From Frigoribacterium sp. SL97 (GTDB taxonomy: Bacteria > Actinomycetota > Actinomycetes > Actinomycetales > Microbacteriaceae): a DNA stretch of 64,000 nucleotides. The notes under the pieces are model-generated. The model searched no databases. It saw only the letters and a list, made by a program, of their open reading frames with translations, and was not told the DNA's origin. The translations under genes and the position numbers were made by a program. The stretch is taken from the NCBI RefSeq assembly GCF_026625765.1, contig NZ_CP113062.1, positions 496,001 to 560,000 on the forward strand, written 5' to 3'. This document shows positions 8,375 through 17,829 of the stretch, one piece after another. Position 1 is the first letter of the stretch. Each line of letters opens with the position of its first letter.

Positions 8375-8957
8375 CTAAAGCTCTGTAGCCCCGCGAGCGA
8401 CACGATTCATGGGGGATCCGTGAAACTGTACGGACAGCAAACCCATCGCTCTGTTCGATTTCGCAGCCCGAATTAGGGCCGTAAAGCTTGTATCCGGGGA
8501 TCTAACTAGCCCATGACGGGCGGGCCCTTGCGGGCGGCTGACCAACCAGTCGCCATGTCGACATCATGGTCGCTCGATGCCGTTGTATCGCGTCTTAGCA
8601 AAGACTGATGCCTCACTCAGCAAATGCAATTGGCGGCTCTTCGCTTGACTCTTTCTCGAGGGGGCCTGCTCGAGCCTTGGCGTTCTCCCCCTTGGGGCAG
8701 ACGGTCCTTTTATAGGGCCCCGAGGTATGCTCGGCTGCTCAGATCTGAGAGGTCAGGGGCGCCATGTCGTGCGTGCGGACATGCCATCGATCGCACGGAA
8801 GCGACTCAACATCGTTCTTGCTGACGTGGACGCGCATATCGCACATGCCCGTTCATTCGCGGGCGGAACCCGTGGAGCTCCCGCCGCAGTAGCGGGTGTG
8901 AAATGACCAGGACGTCCTTTTGCCGCCTGGTCGCCTGGTCACCGTAAGCTCGCACGC
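8375..8957. other. Non-coding stretch, 583 bp
   Basis: No frame with coding character. It contains a short inverted repeat of CTCGAG (near 8658-8676), a TATAGG box near 8710 and a CTCAGATCTGAG palindrome near 8740, which could belong to a small transcript. None is strong enough to annotate as a gene. Confidence 0.5.
8920..8950 (+). promoter_or_regulatory. Promoter giving a leaderless start
   Basis: TTGCCG at 8920-8925 and TAAGCT at 8945-8950 with 19 nt between. The -10 ends 7 nt before the GTG at 8958, so transcription should begin at or next to the start codon. Confidence 0.5.
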
Positions 8958-9140
8958 GTGACGACGTACGAACCGGCAGAGCTTGCTCGCGAACTCGGAT
9001 ACCTCGACGAAGACCGGCCCGGGCAAGTAGTCCGGGATTACCTCCGCAAGAAGTACCCCCATCACCCGAAGTATCAGCGCTGGGTGCTGGATGAGGACGA
9101 AGCGGCTGACGTGCGCGCGAGCGTTCCGCGTGGAAGGTAA
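8958..9140 (+). CDS. Small protein of unknown function, possibly helix-turn-helix
   Basis: 60 aa from GTG 8958. The sequence ELARELGYLDEDRPGQVVRD and LRKKYPHHPKYQRWVLDEDEA resembles small actinobacterial and actinophage proteins with a helix-turn-helix-like N-terminal half and a conserved tryptophan followed by acidic residues. No membrane segment. A promoter places the transcript start at the start codon. It lies 1.2 kb before the BREX operon on the same strand and might be a regulator, but that is inference from position and size. No definite family. Confidence 0.55.
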   Translation: MTTYEPAELARELGYLDEDRPGQVVRDYLRKKYPHHPKYQRWVLDEDEAADVRASVPRGR

Positions 9141-9302
9141 GTCTCGGCGCCTGGTAGCCGATCCCTTACCCAGGTCGATTCCGGACTTACCTATCGAGAC
9201 GATCTGGGTCTTGTAACGGCGGGGGAGTGTCCACTGCTCACGAGCGATCGGTGACCGATGGGCTGCCGGTCGCCCTGGTGGGTACCGGCATGAGCAGGCT
9301 AG

Positions 9303-9592
9303 TTAGGCGCCGAATTTGGACCCTTGTCTGGACAGGCTTTCGGCGGTGTCCAGGAACGCGATCCGAGCGGCTCGTTCGTCGGCAAAGAATGCGACGTCAA
9401 TTGGTGAGGCAATGGCGGTTACTTCATAAACATTGGCGAAGCACGGACGAAACTGAGGAGCGAGGCCACGTCGCCCTGAGGAAGTCGTGTATCGAGGACC
9501 CGCCACTGGTTAGCGGCAATTTCCTGGAAGTGCGGGTCCGTCTCAGAGGCGGGTGCGTCTAGTGGAGCGGTGGTGTTCACTGTGGTCGTCAT
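9303..9592 (-). pseudogene. Small conserved hypothetical gene with frameshift
   Basis: The ATG at 9592 has AGAGGA 12 nt upstream. The first frame reads FQEIAANQWRVLDTRLPQGD and VASLLSFV; near 9425-9440 coding quality moves to the -1 frame, which reads ANVYEVTAIASPIDVAFFAD and ends SRQGSKFGA at 9303. Joined, the two halves give a protein of about 95 aa resembling a short hypothetical protein widespread in Microbacteriaceae (pattern NxWRVxDxRLPxxDAxSLLxFV). As written the gene would make a truncated product. The function is unknown. Confidence 0.6.
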
Positions 9593-10177
9593 CGATCGGC
9601 CGTCCTCTTTGCGGTAGCTAGGCCGCCGGGATGGTGTGCCCCCTTCTGAGGCACATGTCGACGCTAGGGCGGCCTTCCTTTTCGAGAACGGGATTGCCAA
9701 ACCCACGATCGTCCTCTGCATCGACAGGGCTCGCTCGCCAGTGGTCGTAGCCGTTGTTCTACTTAGCTGTCAGCGTGAGGCCGCACCGGGCAATTGACCT
9801 ACACGGCCCCGTGGCGGTCGGCGTACACAACGTCACATATATGCGGTAGCGACAGTGGGTGCTCTCGAGGACGTCGACAGATTGAATGCTTTGGAGTACA
9901 AGACCAAAGCTTTACAGGTCGGTGATTTTGAGAGGGTCCAGAACTCGTCCCGCCGCACGAGGTGTCCATGCCATGCCTCTGGAGAGGGAACCTCCGGGAG
10001 CATCTTCAGGTCGACGAAAGCACCGCTCCGAACTGCAGACGAGGCGGTCCCGCGACGAGTCGGCCCGTCAGCGGTGCAATGCGGAGCGAGGGTTGCGGCC
10101 GTTATGTGCCCGATGCCCCCGCTAGGCTGCTTTCACCCGCGACTCATGTCCCAGACGCTCTGCCGCGGGGGTGGGCG
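9593..10177. other. Leader region of the BREX operon; no gene seen
   Basis: 585 bp upstream of pglW. An open frame in phase with pglW extends back to 9962, but its translation is low-quality and lacks family similarity. A TAGGCT box at 10123-10128 is the best -10 candidate, with no good -35 at normal spacing. Confidence 0.5.
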
Positions 10178-13100
10178 GTGCGGCCCGCCGAGCGATGGGA
10201 GGCGCAGGTGCGGGCAGATTCGCGGCTGTGGCGTGCCCTCGGAGAGCCGGCGCAGGCCCAGGAGGCAGAGGCGCTGGAGAAACTTCGTGACCTCCTGCCG
10301 GACGACGGCATCGCTCGCGCGTGGACCAACCTGACTTTCACGGATCCCGAGGGAAGGCTGAACGAGGTCGATGCGCTCGTCCTGACGAAGACCGGCCTGA
10401 TCGTGGTTGAGCTTAAGGGTTGGCATGGCGAGATCAGCGGGAACCAGTCGACCTGGCACCACGCAGGGCGCACCGAGAACAATCCGAGACTCCTCGCGAA
10501 CGCGAAGGCAAAGCGGCTCGCCAGTGTGTTGAAGGACTTCGCTCGGGCGGCGAATGTGCCGCAAGGCACCGTCCCCTACGTTAGCGAGGCGGTCGTCATG
10601 CACGGGCGCGACTCAAAGCTGCGCCTGGATCAGTTCGGAGCCGAGTCGGTGTGGGCGCTCGATGGTTTCAATGTGCAGGGACTCGCACCCGACCGCAACG
10701 CCACGGGCCTCCTCACCCAGCGCCGTAACACCGCGATTGATAAGCCCCGAGCGAACCTGATCGACAAGCTCATGGACGCCCTCGGCCTCATGCCCCGCCC
10801 AAAGCAGCGCATGATCGGCCAATTCTCCCTCGACGTCGGCGAGCCCCTTGGCGAAGGTCCTGGGTGGCAAGATTTCCTCGTCACGCACCCGCAAGCGAAG
10901 GTAAAGCGGCGCATCCGTCTTTTCCCCTACTCGAAGGGCGCGAGCCGAGACATTCAGCATGCGGTCGATGTCCGCGCGCGTCGCGAGTTCCAGCTCACGT
11001 TCGGGATGACGCACCCAGGCATCATCGGCCCCCTCGACCTACTGACTCCCGAGGAGGGTCCAGCACTTGTCTTCGCCTACGATCCCGACGAGATGAGCCT
11101 CGGCGCGTACCTGGAAGCGAACGCAGAGATTCTTACCTACGAGGACCGCGAACGATTCGTCCAGGACCTCGCCGAGCTCGTCCGATTCGCCCACAGTCAG
11201 CGGCTTACTCACCGTGCACTGTCACCAGTGAGCGTGCGTGTGAAGGTCACGCCGGATGCAGCCCCGAGTCTCCGCATCCGGGACTGGGATCTCGCCCGCC
11301 GGCCAGGCGGCGTGACGACCACATCGACAGAAATCTCCCGCGGTGTCACTGACGTCATAGGGCACGTCGAGCAGGAAGCCCTCCTCTACCTCGCGCCGGA
11401 GACCCTTCGCGGGCAGACGCCGGCGTCCTCGCAGACGCTCGACGTCTACGGCGTCGGCGCTCTCGGCGCGCTCATTCTCACCGGTAGGTCGCCAGCAGCA
11501 AATCTTCTTGCCCTCCAGGAGCTTGTCGCCAGCGATGCGAAGGGCATCGACCCGCGCGCTGTGTTGCCAGAGCTCGCTGATGAATACGCGCGGGTCGTCA
11601 TCGACGCAACCGCGTTCGAGGAGGGGCAGCGCACGCTCGGCGTCGCCGAGTTCGTTGATGAGTTTGCGCGTGCGCGCGCCGTCGTGAGGGCTGAGGTGTG
11701 GCCCAAGCCAGAGCGTACGACGATCGACCCACTCGACGCCTCCGTCGGTGACATCGTCGGGGAGCGCTTCGAGATCATCAAGCGCCGCGGATCTGGATCG
11801 ACCGGCGTCGCGCTCGAGGTCACGGACTACGAGCGAGACTTCGAGTACGTCATCTTGAAGCTCGCCAAGGACGATGCCGCTGCGGCCCGCCTCGCAGTCG
11901 AAGCAGAGATCCTCGACCGCCTCGACCACCCGCGGATCGTCAAGCGACTCGACGGCCCGGTCGCGGTCGGCACGCGTCAGGGCCTGCTGATGTCCGATGC
12001 GGGTCTTGAGACGATCGCTGATCGCATCCGCCTGGAGGGCAAGGCGACGATCGAGCAGCTCGAGCGCTACGCCCTCGACTTGTTCGACGCGGTCGCGCAC
12101 CTGGAATCGAGGGGGGTGTTCCATCGCGATATCAAGCCCTCAAACCTCGCGGTGAAGCCGGACCCGGGAACACGCAAGCCGCACCTGACACTCTTCGACT
12201 TCTCCCTTGCGGAGGAACCGCTGACGAACATTCGCTCGGGCTCCAAGCCGTACCTTGATCCGTACCTTGGCCCGACCCGCCAGTACGACAGTGCCGCGGA
12301 ACGCTTCGCCATCGCCGCGACGCTGTTCGAGCTGGCTACGGGCGACCCGATCTGGTGGGAGCAGGGCGACGCGCCAACCTCGGCGTCGGACGCGCCGATT
12401 GTCCAGCCGGGCATGTTCGATGCGGCGATCGCGGACGGGCTCGTCGCGTTCTTCCGAACGGCGCTCGCACCGAAACAGGCCGACCGGCACGCGAGCCTCG
12501 ACGCGATGCGGAAGGCGTGGGTCGCCTCGCTCGCCGGTGCGGCGGCCGACCTCGACGTCGAGGCGAACGATGCGAAGGCGGCGGCGGCCACCGAGCCGAC
12601 GCCGCTCGCCGAGGCGGGGCTCAGCGCCCGCGCCCTCTCGGCACTCGCCCGCCTCCGTGCGACGACTGTCGGGGAGCTGCTCGGGGTCCCGCCGATGCAA
12701 ATCAACCAGATCCGCGGACTCGGTGAGCAGGTCCGTCGCGAGATTCAGGGGCGCATCCGGGAGTGGCGGCACCGTCTCGCCGCGACGACCGCGGAACACA
12801 ATTTCACCGCCGAGGTCCCAGGACGCCGCGCCGTGGAAAAGTTCATTGCGACGATCTCGGTGAAGCAGGACGAGACCTCAGAGGACCGCTACAAGCGAGT
12901 TAAGAAGAACCAGACGCTGAAGGTGGTGACTGAGGACGTGGCGCGCTGGGTACGTGAGCTCGGCTACCTCGCGACGCTCGATGAAATCCAGCGGCGCCTG
13001 CTGCGGGAGTACGGATCGACACTGAACGACCCTCAGCGTACCGGCGCCGCGATCGCCGTGACCCGCTCGGTGCTCGAACTTGACAGCCGATCGCGCGAGC

Positions 13101-14263
13101 CACTATTCGTCTTCCAGGCGACCCGCGATCGGTCGAAGACGGCGGTCGCCTTCGCCCCCGAAGACGAGACTGGCCTCACTTTCGATGAGGCGGAATTGCA
13201 CCTCGAGGCACTGCTCCACTTCGGCGGCGTGATCGATCAGCTCCTCGGCCAGCAGGAGATCGTCTCCAGCTCCAGATTGCGGGATGAGCTCCTCAGGTCC
13301 GGCGCTCCACCGCTGCGTGTGTCAGACACGAGGCTCGTGCAGCTTGCCGTTGGCCTGTCGGAACGCGGCCGTCTCTCGTCGATGGGCGAGGTGTATCGGT
13401 CTGATCTGGACCCAGCGAAGGCGGTCGAGCTGGCCCTCCGGGGCGCGCCGACGCGCGAGCTCGCCGTGCAGACGATCGAGCAGAGAGTCCGAGCTCGATT
13501 CCCGGAGGTGTCCGGTGTCCCTGGCCTCCCGGCACTCGATGCCCCGGTCAAGGCCGCGATGCCGCATCTGGAGTGGCAGGAGGCGGCGGGCAAGTTCGTC
13601 ACGCGGGCCATCGACACGATTTCGCTTTCGCACACGAACTCCGCGACGACCTGGGGCCGGCCTGCGGAGGACCCGACCATCGCCGCAAAGCTCAAGGCGT
13701 CGATCCGCGACCGTGCCGCCCTGACCCTTGTCGTCCCGCGCAAGCAGAGCCTGCTCACCTCGACGGCAAGACTGGCGAAGGAGCATGGTCTCACCGTCGT
13801 CGATCTCGCCGACGTCGCAATCGAGTCACTGAAGTCGACGGCGACCGCGAAGAAGGTGGACTGGCCCACGGTTCTGAAGGCGGATGGCGAACCGGCCGAC
13901 TCGCGCGGTCGGAAGAACCTGGAGCGCCTTGGGCGGGAGGCGATCATCCCCGCCTGGACGAACTTGCTCGCGATCGCCGAGCCCACAATCTTTATGAACG
14001 CCGCCGTGTTCGCTCGCTTCGGCCTCGTCGACCTCCTCGCGACGGTGACGGACCTCGCGACGCCGCGCGCGGCCGCCCGATGGTTCCTGCTGCCGAGGCC
14101 GCTCTCCGGTGGCACCCCGGACCTGGACGGCGTCCCGATGCCGTTTGGCGCGGACGGCTGGCTCGAGCTGAGCCTCGACGCATTCGAGCCTGCTGAATCC
14201 TCCGACTCGACCAGGGTGACCGCTCCCACAGAGCTGCCCACCCGGAAGGCGCCCACGACGTGA
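10178..14263 (+). CDS. pglW: PglW, BREX type 2 NERD-domain serine/threonine kinase
   Basis: About 1361 aa from GTG 10178; upstream codons in frame are not protein-like and a TAGGCT -10 lies at 10123. First gene of the BREX-2 operon; PglW is essential for the Pgl phage-growth-limitation phenotype in Streptomyces. Domains: NERD nuclease-related domain near residues 40-150 (NEVDALVLTKTGLIVVELKGW), a first kinase-like domain near 240-480 whose catalytic loop reads HRA (345-347) instead of HRD, a second kinase domain near 525-760 with HRDIKPSN (649-656) and a DFS in place of DFG, then a helix-hairpin-helix-like segment and a long C-terminal region. The first kinase domain is probably inactive. The stop overlaps the pglX start (GTGA). 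Confidence 0.93.
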   Translation: MRPAERWEAQVRADSRLWRALGEPAQAQEAEALEKLRDLLPDDGIARAWTNLTFTDPEGRLNEVDALVLTKTGLIVVELKGWHGEISGNQSTWHHAGRTENNPRLLANAKAKRLASVLKDFARAANVPQGTVPYVSEAVVMHGRDSKLRLDQFGAESVWALDGFNVQGLAPDRNATGLLTQRRNTAIDKPRANLIDKLMDALGLMPRPKQRMIGQFSLDVGEPLGEGPGWQDFLVTHPQAKVKRRIRLFPYSKGASRDIQHAVDVRARREFQLTFGMTHPGIIGPLDLLTPEEGPALVFAYDPDEMSLGAYLEANAEILTYEDRERFVQDLAELVRFAHSQRLTHRALSPVSVRVKVTPDAAPSLRIRDWDLARRPGGVTTTSTEISRGVTDVIGHVEQEALLYLAPETLRGQTPASSQTLDVYGVGALGALILTGRSPAANLLALQELVASDAKGIDPRAVLPELADEYARVVIDATAFEEGQRTLGVAEFVDEFARARAVVRAEVWPKPERTTIDPLDASVGDIVGERFEIIKRRGSGSTGVALEVTDYERDFEYVILKLAKDDAAAARLAVEAEILDRLDHPRIVKRLDGPVAVGTRQGLLMSDAGLETIADRIRLEGKATIEQLERYALDLFDAVAHLESRGVFHRDIKPSNLAVKPDPGTRKPHLTLFDFSLAEEPLTNIRSGSKPYLDPYLGPTRQYDSAAERFAIAATLFELATGDPIWWEQGDAPTSASDAPIVQPGMFDAAIADGLVAFFRTALAPKQADRHASLDAMRKAWVASLAGAAADLDVEANDAKAAAATEPTPLAEAGLSARALSALARLRATTVGELLGVPPMQINQIRGLGEQVRREIQGRIREWRHRLAATTAEHNFTAEVPGRRAVEKFIATISVKQDETSEDRYKRVKKNQTLKVVTEDVARWVRELGYLATLDEIQRRLLREYGSTLNDPQRTGAAIAVTRSVLELDSRSREPLFVFQATRDRSKTAVAFAPEDETGLTFDEAELHLEALLHFGGVIDQLLGQQEIVSSSRLRDELLRSGAPPLRVSDTRLVQLAVGLSERGRLSSMGEVYRSDLDPAKAVELALRGAPTRELAVQTIEQRVRARFPEVSGVPGLPALDAPVKAAMPHLEWQEAAGKFVTRAIDTISLSHTNSATTWGRPAEDPTIAAKLKASIRDRAALTLVVPRKQSLLTSTARLAKEHGLTVVDLADVAIESLKSTATAKKVDWPTVLKADGEPADSRGRKNLERLGREAIIPAWTNLLAIAEPTIFMNAAVFARFGLVDLLATVTDLATPRAAARWFLLPRPLSGGTPDLDGVPMPFGADGWLELSLDAFEPAESSDSTRVTAPTELPTRKAPTT

Positions 14264-17200
14264 TCGATTCCGCTGCTCTGCTCTCCGACCTCAAGCAGGT
14301 CCTCAAGGCCCTGGAGGCCGACCTCAAGGTTCGCGCCGAGGACTCGTCGACCGACTGGGGCGGACGCCTGCACGACGAGTACGACCGTGCTAAGGCGAAG
14401 GAGCGCACTGGCCTGGCCTGGATCGAGTGGCGTGACGGCGAGGTGTCGCAGGCAGCGGTCGCCTGGATCATCGCGACGGTGTTCATCCGCTTCGCCGAGG
14501 ATAATGGCCTTCTTGCTGGTGCCGAACTTGACGGCCGACGGGTGGCACTCCCTTGGATCGCGGCACCCGGTGAAGGCCTGGAGCGCGCGGTGGAGAACGA
14601 GACCGCGTTCTACGCGGCATCACCGACGATGACGAGCCGTGACTGGCTGCACCAGGCGTTCCGCACGCTCGCCTCCCTGCCGGCCGGCCGGCCACTCGTC
14701 GACCCGGACCACTCGCCGGTGTGGCACGCCCGGATCTCGGCAACCGCCTCCGATGATCTGTTGAGGTTCTTCCGCCACACGACGCCGGCAGGCGAGCTTG
14801 TGCACGACTTCAGCGACGCGGAGTTCGACACCCGCTTCCTCGGCGACCTGTACCAGGACCTTTCCCAGTATGCGAAGAAGACCTACGCGCTGCTGCAGAC
14901 CCCGGTCTTCGTCGAGGAGTTCATCCTCGACCTCACACTCACCCCGGCAATCGCCGAGTTCGGCCTCGCCGGGCTTAAGCTCATCGACCCGACCTGCGGC
15001 TCCGGCCACTTCCTGCTCGGCGCCTTCGACCGGCTCGTGAAGGGGTGGGCGGCGGCCGCACCGAATGTCGATCTCGGCGAGCGGGTGCAGCGCGCCCTCG
15101 ACTCGATCCACGGCGTTGATCTCAACCCCTTCGCCGCCGCCATCGCCCGGTTCCGCCTCACCGTCGCCGCGATAGAGGCCGCCGGAACAAAGACACTCGT
15201 CGCTGCGCCGGCCTTCCATTATCACGTCGCGATCGGCGACTCATTGCTTGGTGGGCAGTCGGTGCAGCTCGGCTTCGACCTCGGAGACGAGAAGGAGTTC
15301 GAGTATTCAGTCGAGGACCTCCAACAGCACGCGGATATCCTTCGACCCGGGCAATATCACGTAGTTGTCGGCAACCCGCCATACATCACTATAAAGGATC
15401 GGGCTCTTAACCAGCGGTATCGGGAGATGTACTCAACATGCGCCGGTACATATGCACTGTCCGTGCCATTCATGGAACTGTTCTTTCGGCTGGCCCTGAA
15501 ACCGGATGGCGGAGCTGCTGCCGGTTACGTCGGACAGATCACCTCCAACTCGTTCATGAAGCGGGAGTTCGGCAAGAAGCTGATCGAGCAGTTCCTGTCT
15601 GGAGTTGATCTCGGCACGCGAGTGGACTTGACCCACATCATCGATACTTCTGGCGCCTACATTCCCGGCCACGGCACACCGACTGTTGTTCTGATTGGTC
15701 GGCGTCGTAAGCCGGTAACGACGAATATCCGAGCGGTGCTCAGCGTTCGCGGCGAGCCGACCCAGCCTGCAGATCCCGCTCGGGGTGTCGTGTGGCGCGA
15801 GATCGTCGATCACGTTGGCGATATCACGTTCGATGGACCCCATGTCACAATTTCCGATATCGAGCGAGCGCTCTTCGCTGCCCATCCATGGTCCCTTTCG
15901 GGCGGTGGCGCAGGGGATCTTCAACAACATATCGAGTCGGGTCCGGGAGTTCGCTCACTAATCGTCGCTACCGGGGCCCAAATTGGCGGTGCAGTTCGAG
16001 CGGGGGCCGACGATGCCTTCATGCGTCCTCGCCCGCTAGCACGCGAGCGCAACATATACCCCTACTACCGGCACTTCGTGGTCGGCGATGGCGTGCGAGA
16101 TTGGGGCGATCACGGGACCGAGCAGATTGTGTTCCCTTATAGCGAGCAACTGCTCCCAACAAGTCTCGTCGATCAAGTGTTGTGGCCGTGGCGGTCCCTG
16201 TTGGCCGCACGTGCCACATTCCAAGGCACCATGGCTGACGCCGGGTTGCGATGGACGGAGTACATGCAGTTCACTCACTGGGCCGCTGACAGTAGACCTG
16301 CGATCACTTTTGCGGAGGTGGCGACCCATAACCACTTCGTTCTCAATCGCGGCGGGGAGGTGTTTAAGCAGACGGCACCGATTATCAAACTGCCGAACGA
16401 CGCGTCTGAAGACGACTACCTGGGCCTACTTGGGGTCCTCAACTCGTCGACAGCGCTCTTTTGGCTGCGCCAAGTAGCGCACAATAAAGGAAATTCGACG
16501 GACTCGAAGGGCGCGCGCGTTACCGGCGACCCGTCATTCGACACGTATCAGTTCAACTCGACGAAGGTGGGCGCGTACCCGCTACCGCAAACACTCCCGA
16601 GCGGCCTAGCTCGTCGAGTCGATCTGCTCGCGCGACTACTTTTGGATGAGGGACCGGCAGCTGTCGTCTCCGAGGGCCGCTCAGCGCTGATCGCAGCTCA
16701 ACATCGCTGGAATGACGCCCGACGCACGATGGTCGCCCTCCAGGAGGAGCTCGACTGGCAGGTCTATGCGGCGTATGGCCTCGTGGACAGGGCTTTGGCA
16801 CCCTCCGAACCGGAGATCGTGATGATCGAGCCAAGCGAACGGCCCTTCGAGGTGAGGCTCGCACGCGCGCTCGCGGAAGGAAGCGAGCAGTCGGCGTGGT
16901 TCGACCGGCACGGGCGCACGCCAGTGACAGAGGCCCCGAACTCGGGCTCTCAGGCCTGGAACGACCTTTGGCGGGCGCGCTACGATGCGGCCGAGTCCGG
17001 CTTCATAAACATGCTGGAGCGCCCCGAGTACAAGCGCCGCTGGGCCGGCGCGACCTGGAAGCAGCTCGTCGCCAAGGCGGCCGTCGAGGCGCTGCTCGAC
17101 CGGCTCGAAGCGCCCGAGCTGTGGCGCGATGGGCGTGGCGTCCCGCTGGTGCGTTCCGTCGCGCAGGTCGCCGACGACCTGCGTCGCGACGACGCCTTCC

Positions 17201-17829
17201 GCGAACTACTGAGCATCCGCCTCGGCACTCAGGACTACGACCTCCATGCGGAGGTCGGCAAGTTGCTTGCCGGGGACGCCGTGCCCGGGCTCGCGGTGCT
17301 GCGCTACAAGGAGTCCGGCATCGAGAAGTTCCGGGCGTGGGAGCGCACCTGGGAGCTGCAGCGCGCCGAGGACTCCGGCGAGCGGGTCGATGTTCCCGTA
17401 CCACCGAAGTACGCGCAAGGCGACTTTCTCAAGACGTCGTACTGGTCCGCGCGCGGCAAGCTCGACGTGCCGAGGGAGCGGTTCATCGCCTTCCCGGGCT
17501 CCCGCCTGCCCGAGGACACCACCGAGCTCTACGGCTGGGCCGGCTGGGACCACGGCGAACGCGGCCAGGCTGTCGCCCGCCTCGCGAACGACCTCAGCCG
17601 CGCAGGCTCGCACGATGAGCAGACCATCCCTCTGGTTGGGGTGCTGCTGGAGCTCGAACCGTGGCTGAAGCAGTGGCACCATGACATCGACGCCCGCTCG
17701 GGCGTCAGCCCTGCCACCGCCGTATCCGGGATCACCACATCGCTGCTCGGCCGCTTGGGGCTCGGGCGGGATCAAGTCGTCGCCTGGCGACCGCCGGCAC
17801 CCACGCGCAGGAGGAAGAGCGCATCATGA
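14260..17829 (+). CDS. pglX: PglX, BREX type 2 adenine-specific DNA methyltransferase
   Basis: 1189 aa, GTG start in a 4-nt overlap with pglW. Predicted N6-adenine methyltransferase that marks host DNA and is needed for phage exclusion. Motif I is DPTCGSGHFL near residues 243-252 and motif IV is NPPY at 372-375, so the catalytic core is complete. Codons from about 15300 to 16600 are clearly less G+C rich than the flanks (hand counts of two 60-base lines give 53 percent, against 75 percent at 15001-15060). This covers the part after motif IV where target recognition is expected. No long homopolymer of the kind that phase-varies Streptomyces pglX was seen. Ends in ATGA overlap with pglY. Confidence 0.95.
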   Translation: MIDSAALLSDLKQVLKALEADLKVRAEDSSTDWGGRLHDEYDRAKAKERTGLAWIEWRDGEVSQAAVAWIIATVFIRFAEDNGLLAGAELDGRRVALPWIAAPGEGLERAVENETAFYAASPTMTSRDWLHQAFRTLASLPAGRPLVDPDHSPVWHARISATASDDLLRFFRHTTPAGELVHDFSDAEFDTRFLGDLYQDLSQYAKKTYALLQTPVFVEEFILDLTLTPAIAEFGLAGLKLIDPTCGSGHFLLGAFDRLVKGWAAAAPNVDLGERVQRALDSIHGVDLNPFAAAIARFRLTVAAIEAAGTKTLVAAPAFHYHVAIGDSLLGGQSVQLGFDLGDEKEFEYSVEDLQQHADILRPGQYHVVVGNPPYITIKDRALNQRYREMYSTCAGTYALSVPFMELFFRLALKPDGGAAAGYVGQITSNSFMKREFGKKLIEQFLSGVDLGTRVDLTHIIDTSGAYIPGHGTPTVVLIGRRRKPVTTNIRAVLSVRGEPTQPADPARGVVWREIVDHVGDITFDGPHVTISDIERALFAAHPWSLSGGGAGDLQQHIESGPGVRSLIVATGAQIGGAVRAGADDAFMRPRPLARERNIYPYYRHFVVGDGVRDWGDHGTEQIVFPYSEQLLPTSLVDQVLWPWRSLLAARATFQGTMADAGLRWTEYMQFTHWAADSRPAITFAEVATHNHFVLNRGGEVFKQTAPIIKLPNDASEDDYLGLLGVLNSSTALFWLRQVAHNKGNSTDSKGARVTGDPSFDTYQFNSTKVGAYPLPQTLPSGLARRVDLLARLLLDEGPAAVVSEGRSALIAAQHRWNDARRTMVALQEELDWQVYAAYGLVDRALAPSEPEIVMIEPSERPFEVRLARALAEGSEQSAWFDRHGRTPVTEAPNSGSQAWNDLWRARYDAAESGFINMLERPEYKRRWAGATWKQLVAKAAVEALLDRLEAPELWRDGRGVPLVRSVAQVADDLRRDDAFRELLSIRLGTQDYDLHAEVGKLLAGDAVPGLAVLRYKESGIEKFRAWERTWELQRAEDSGERVDVPVPPKYAQGDFLKTSYWSARGKLDVPRERFIAFPGSRLPEDTTELYGWAGWDHGERGQAVARLANDLSRAGSHDEQTIPLVGVLLELEPWLKQWHHDIDARSGVSPATAVSGITTSLLGRLGLGRDQVVAWRPPAPTRRRKSAS

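Noticed and set aside
9962..10177. 72-codon N-terminal extension of PglW
   Set aside because: No family similarity, and a likely -10 box (10123) lies inside it; GTG 10178 is the better start.
6371..10177. Integrase or excisionase gene for the island
   Set aside because: No tyrosine or serine recombinase signature was found on either strand here or elsewhere in the window.
14260..17829. Phase-variable homopolymer in pglX
   Set aside because: Streptomyces pglX has a variable G tract; none longer than a few bases was seen here.
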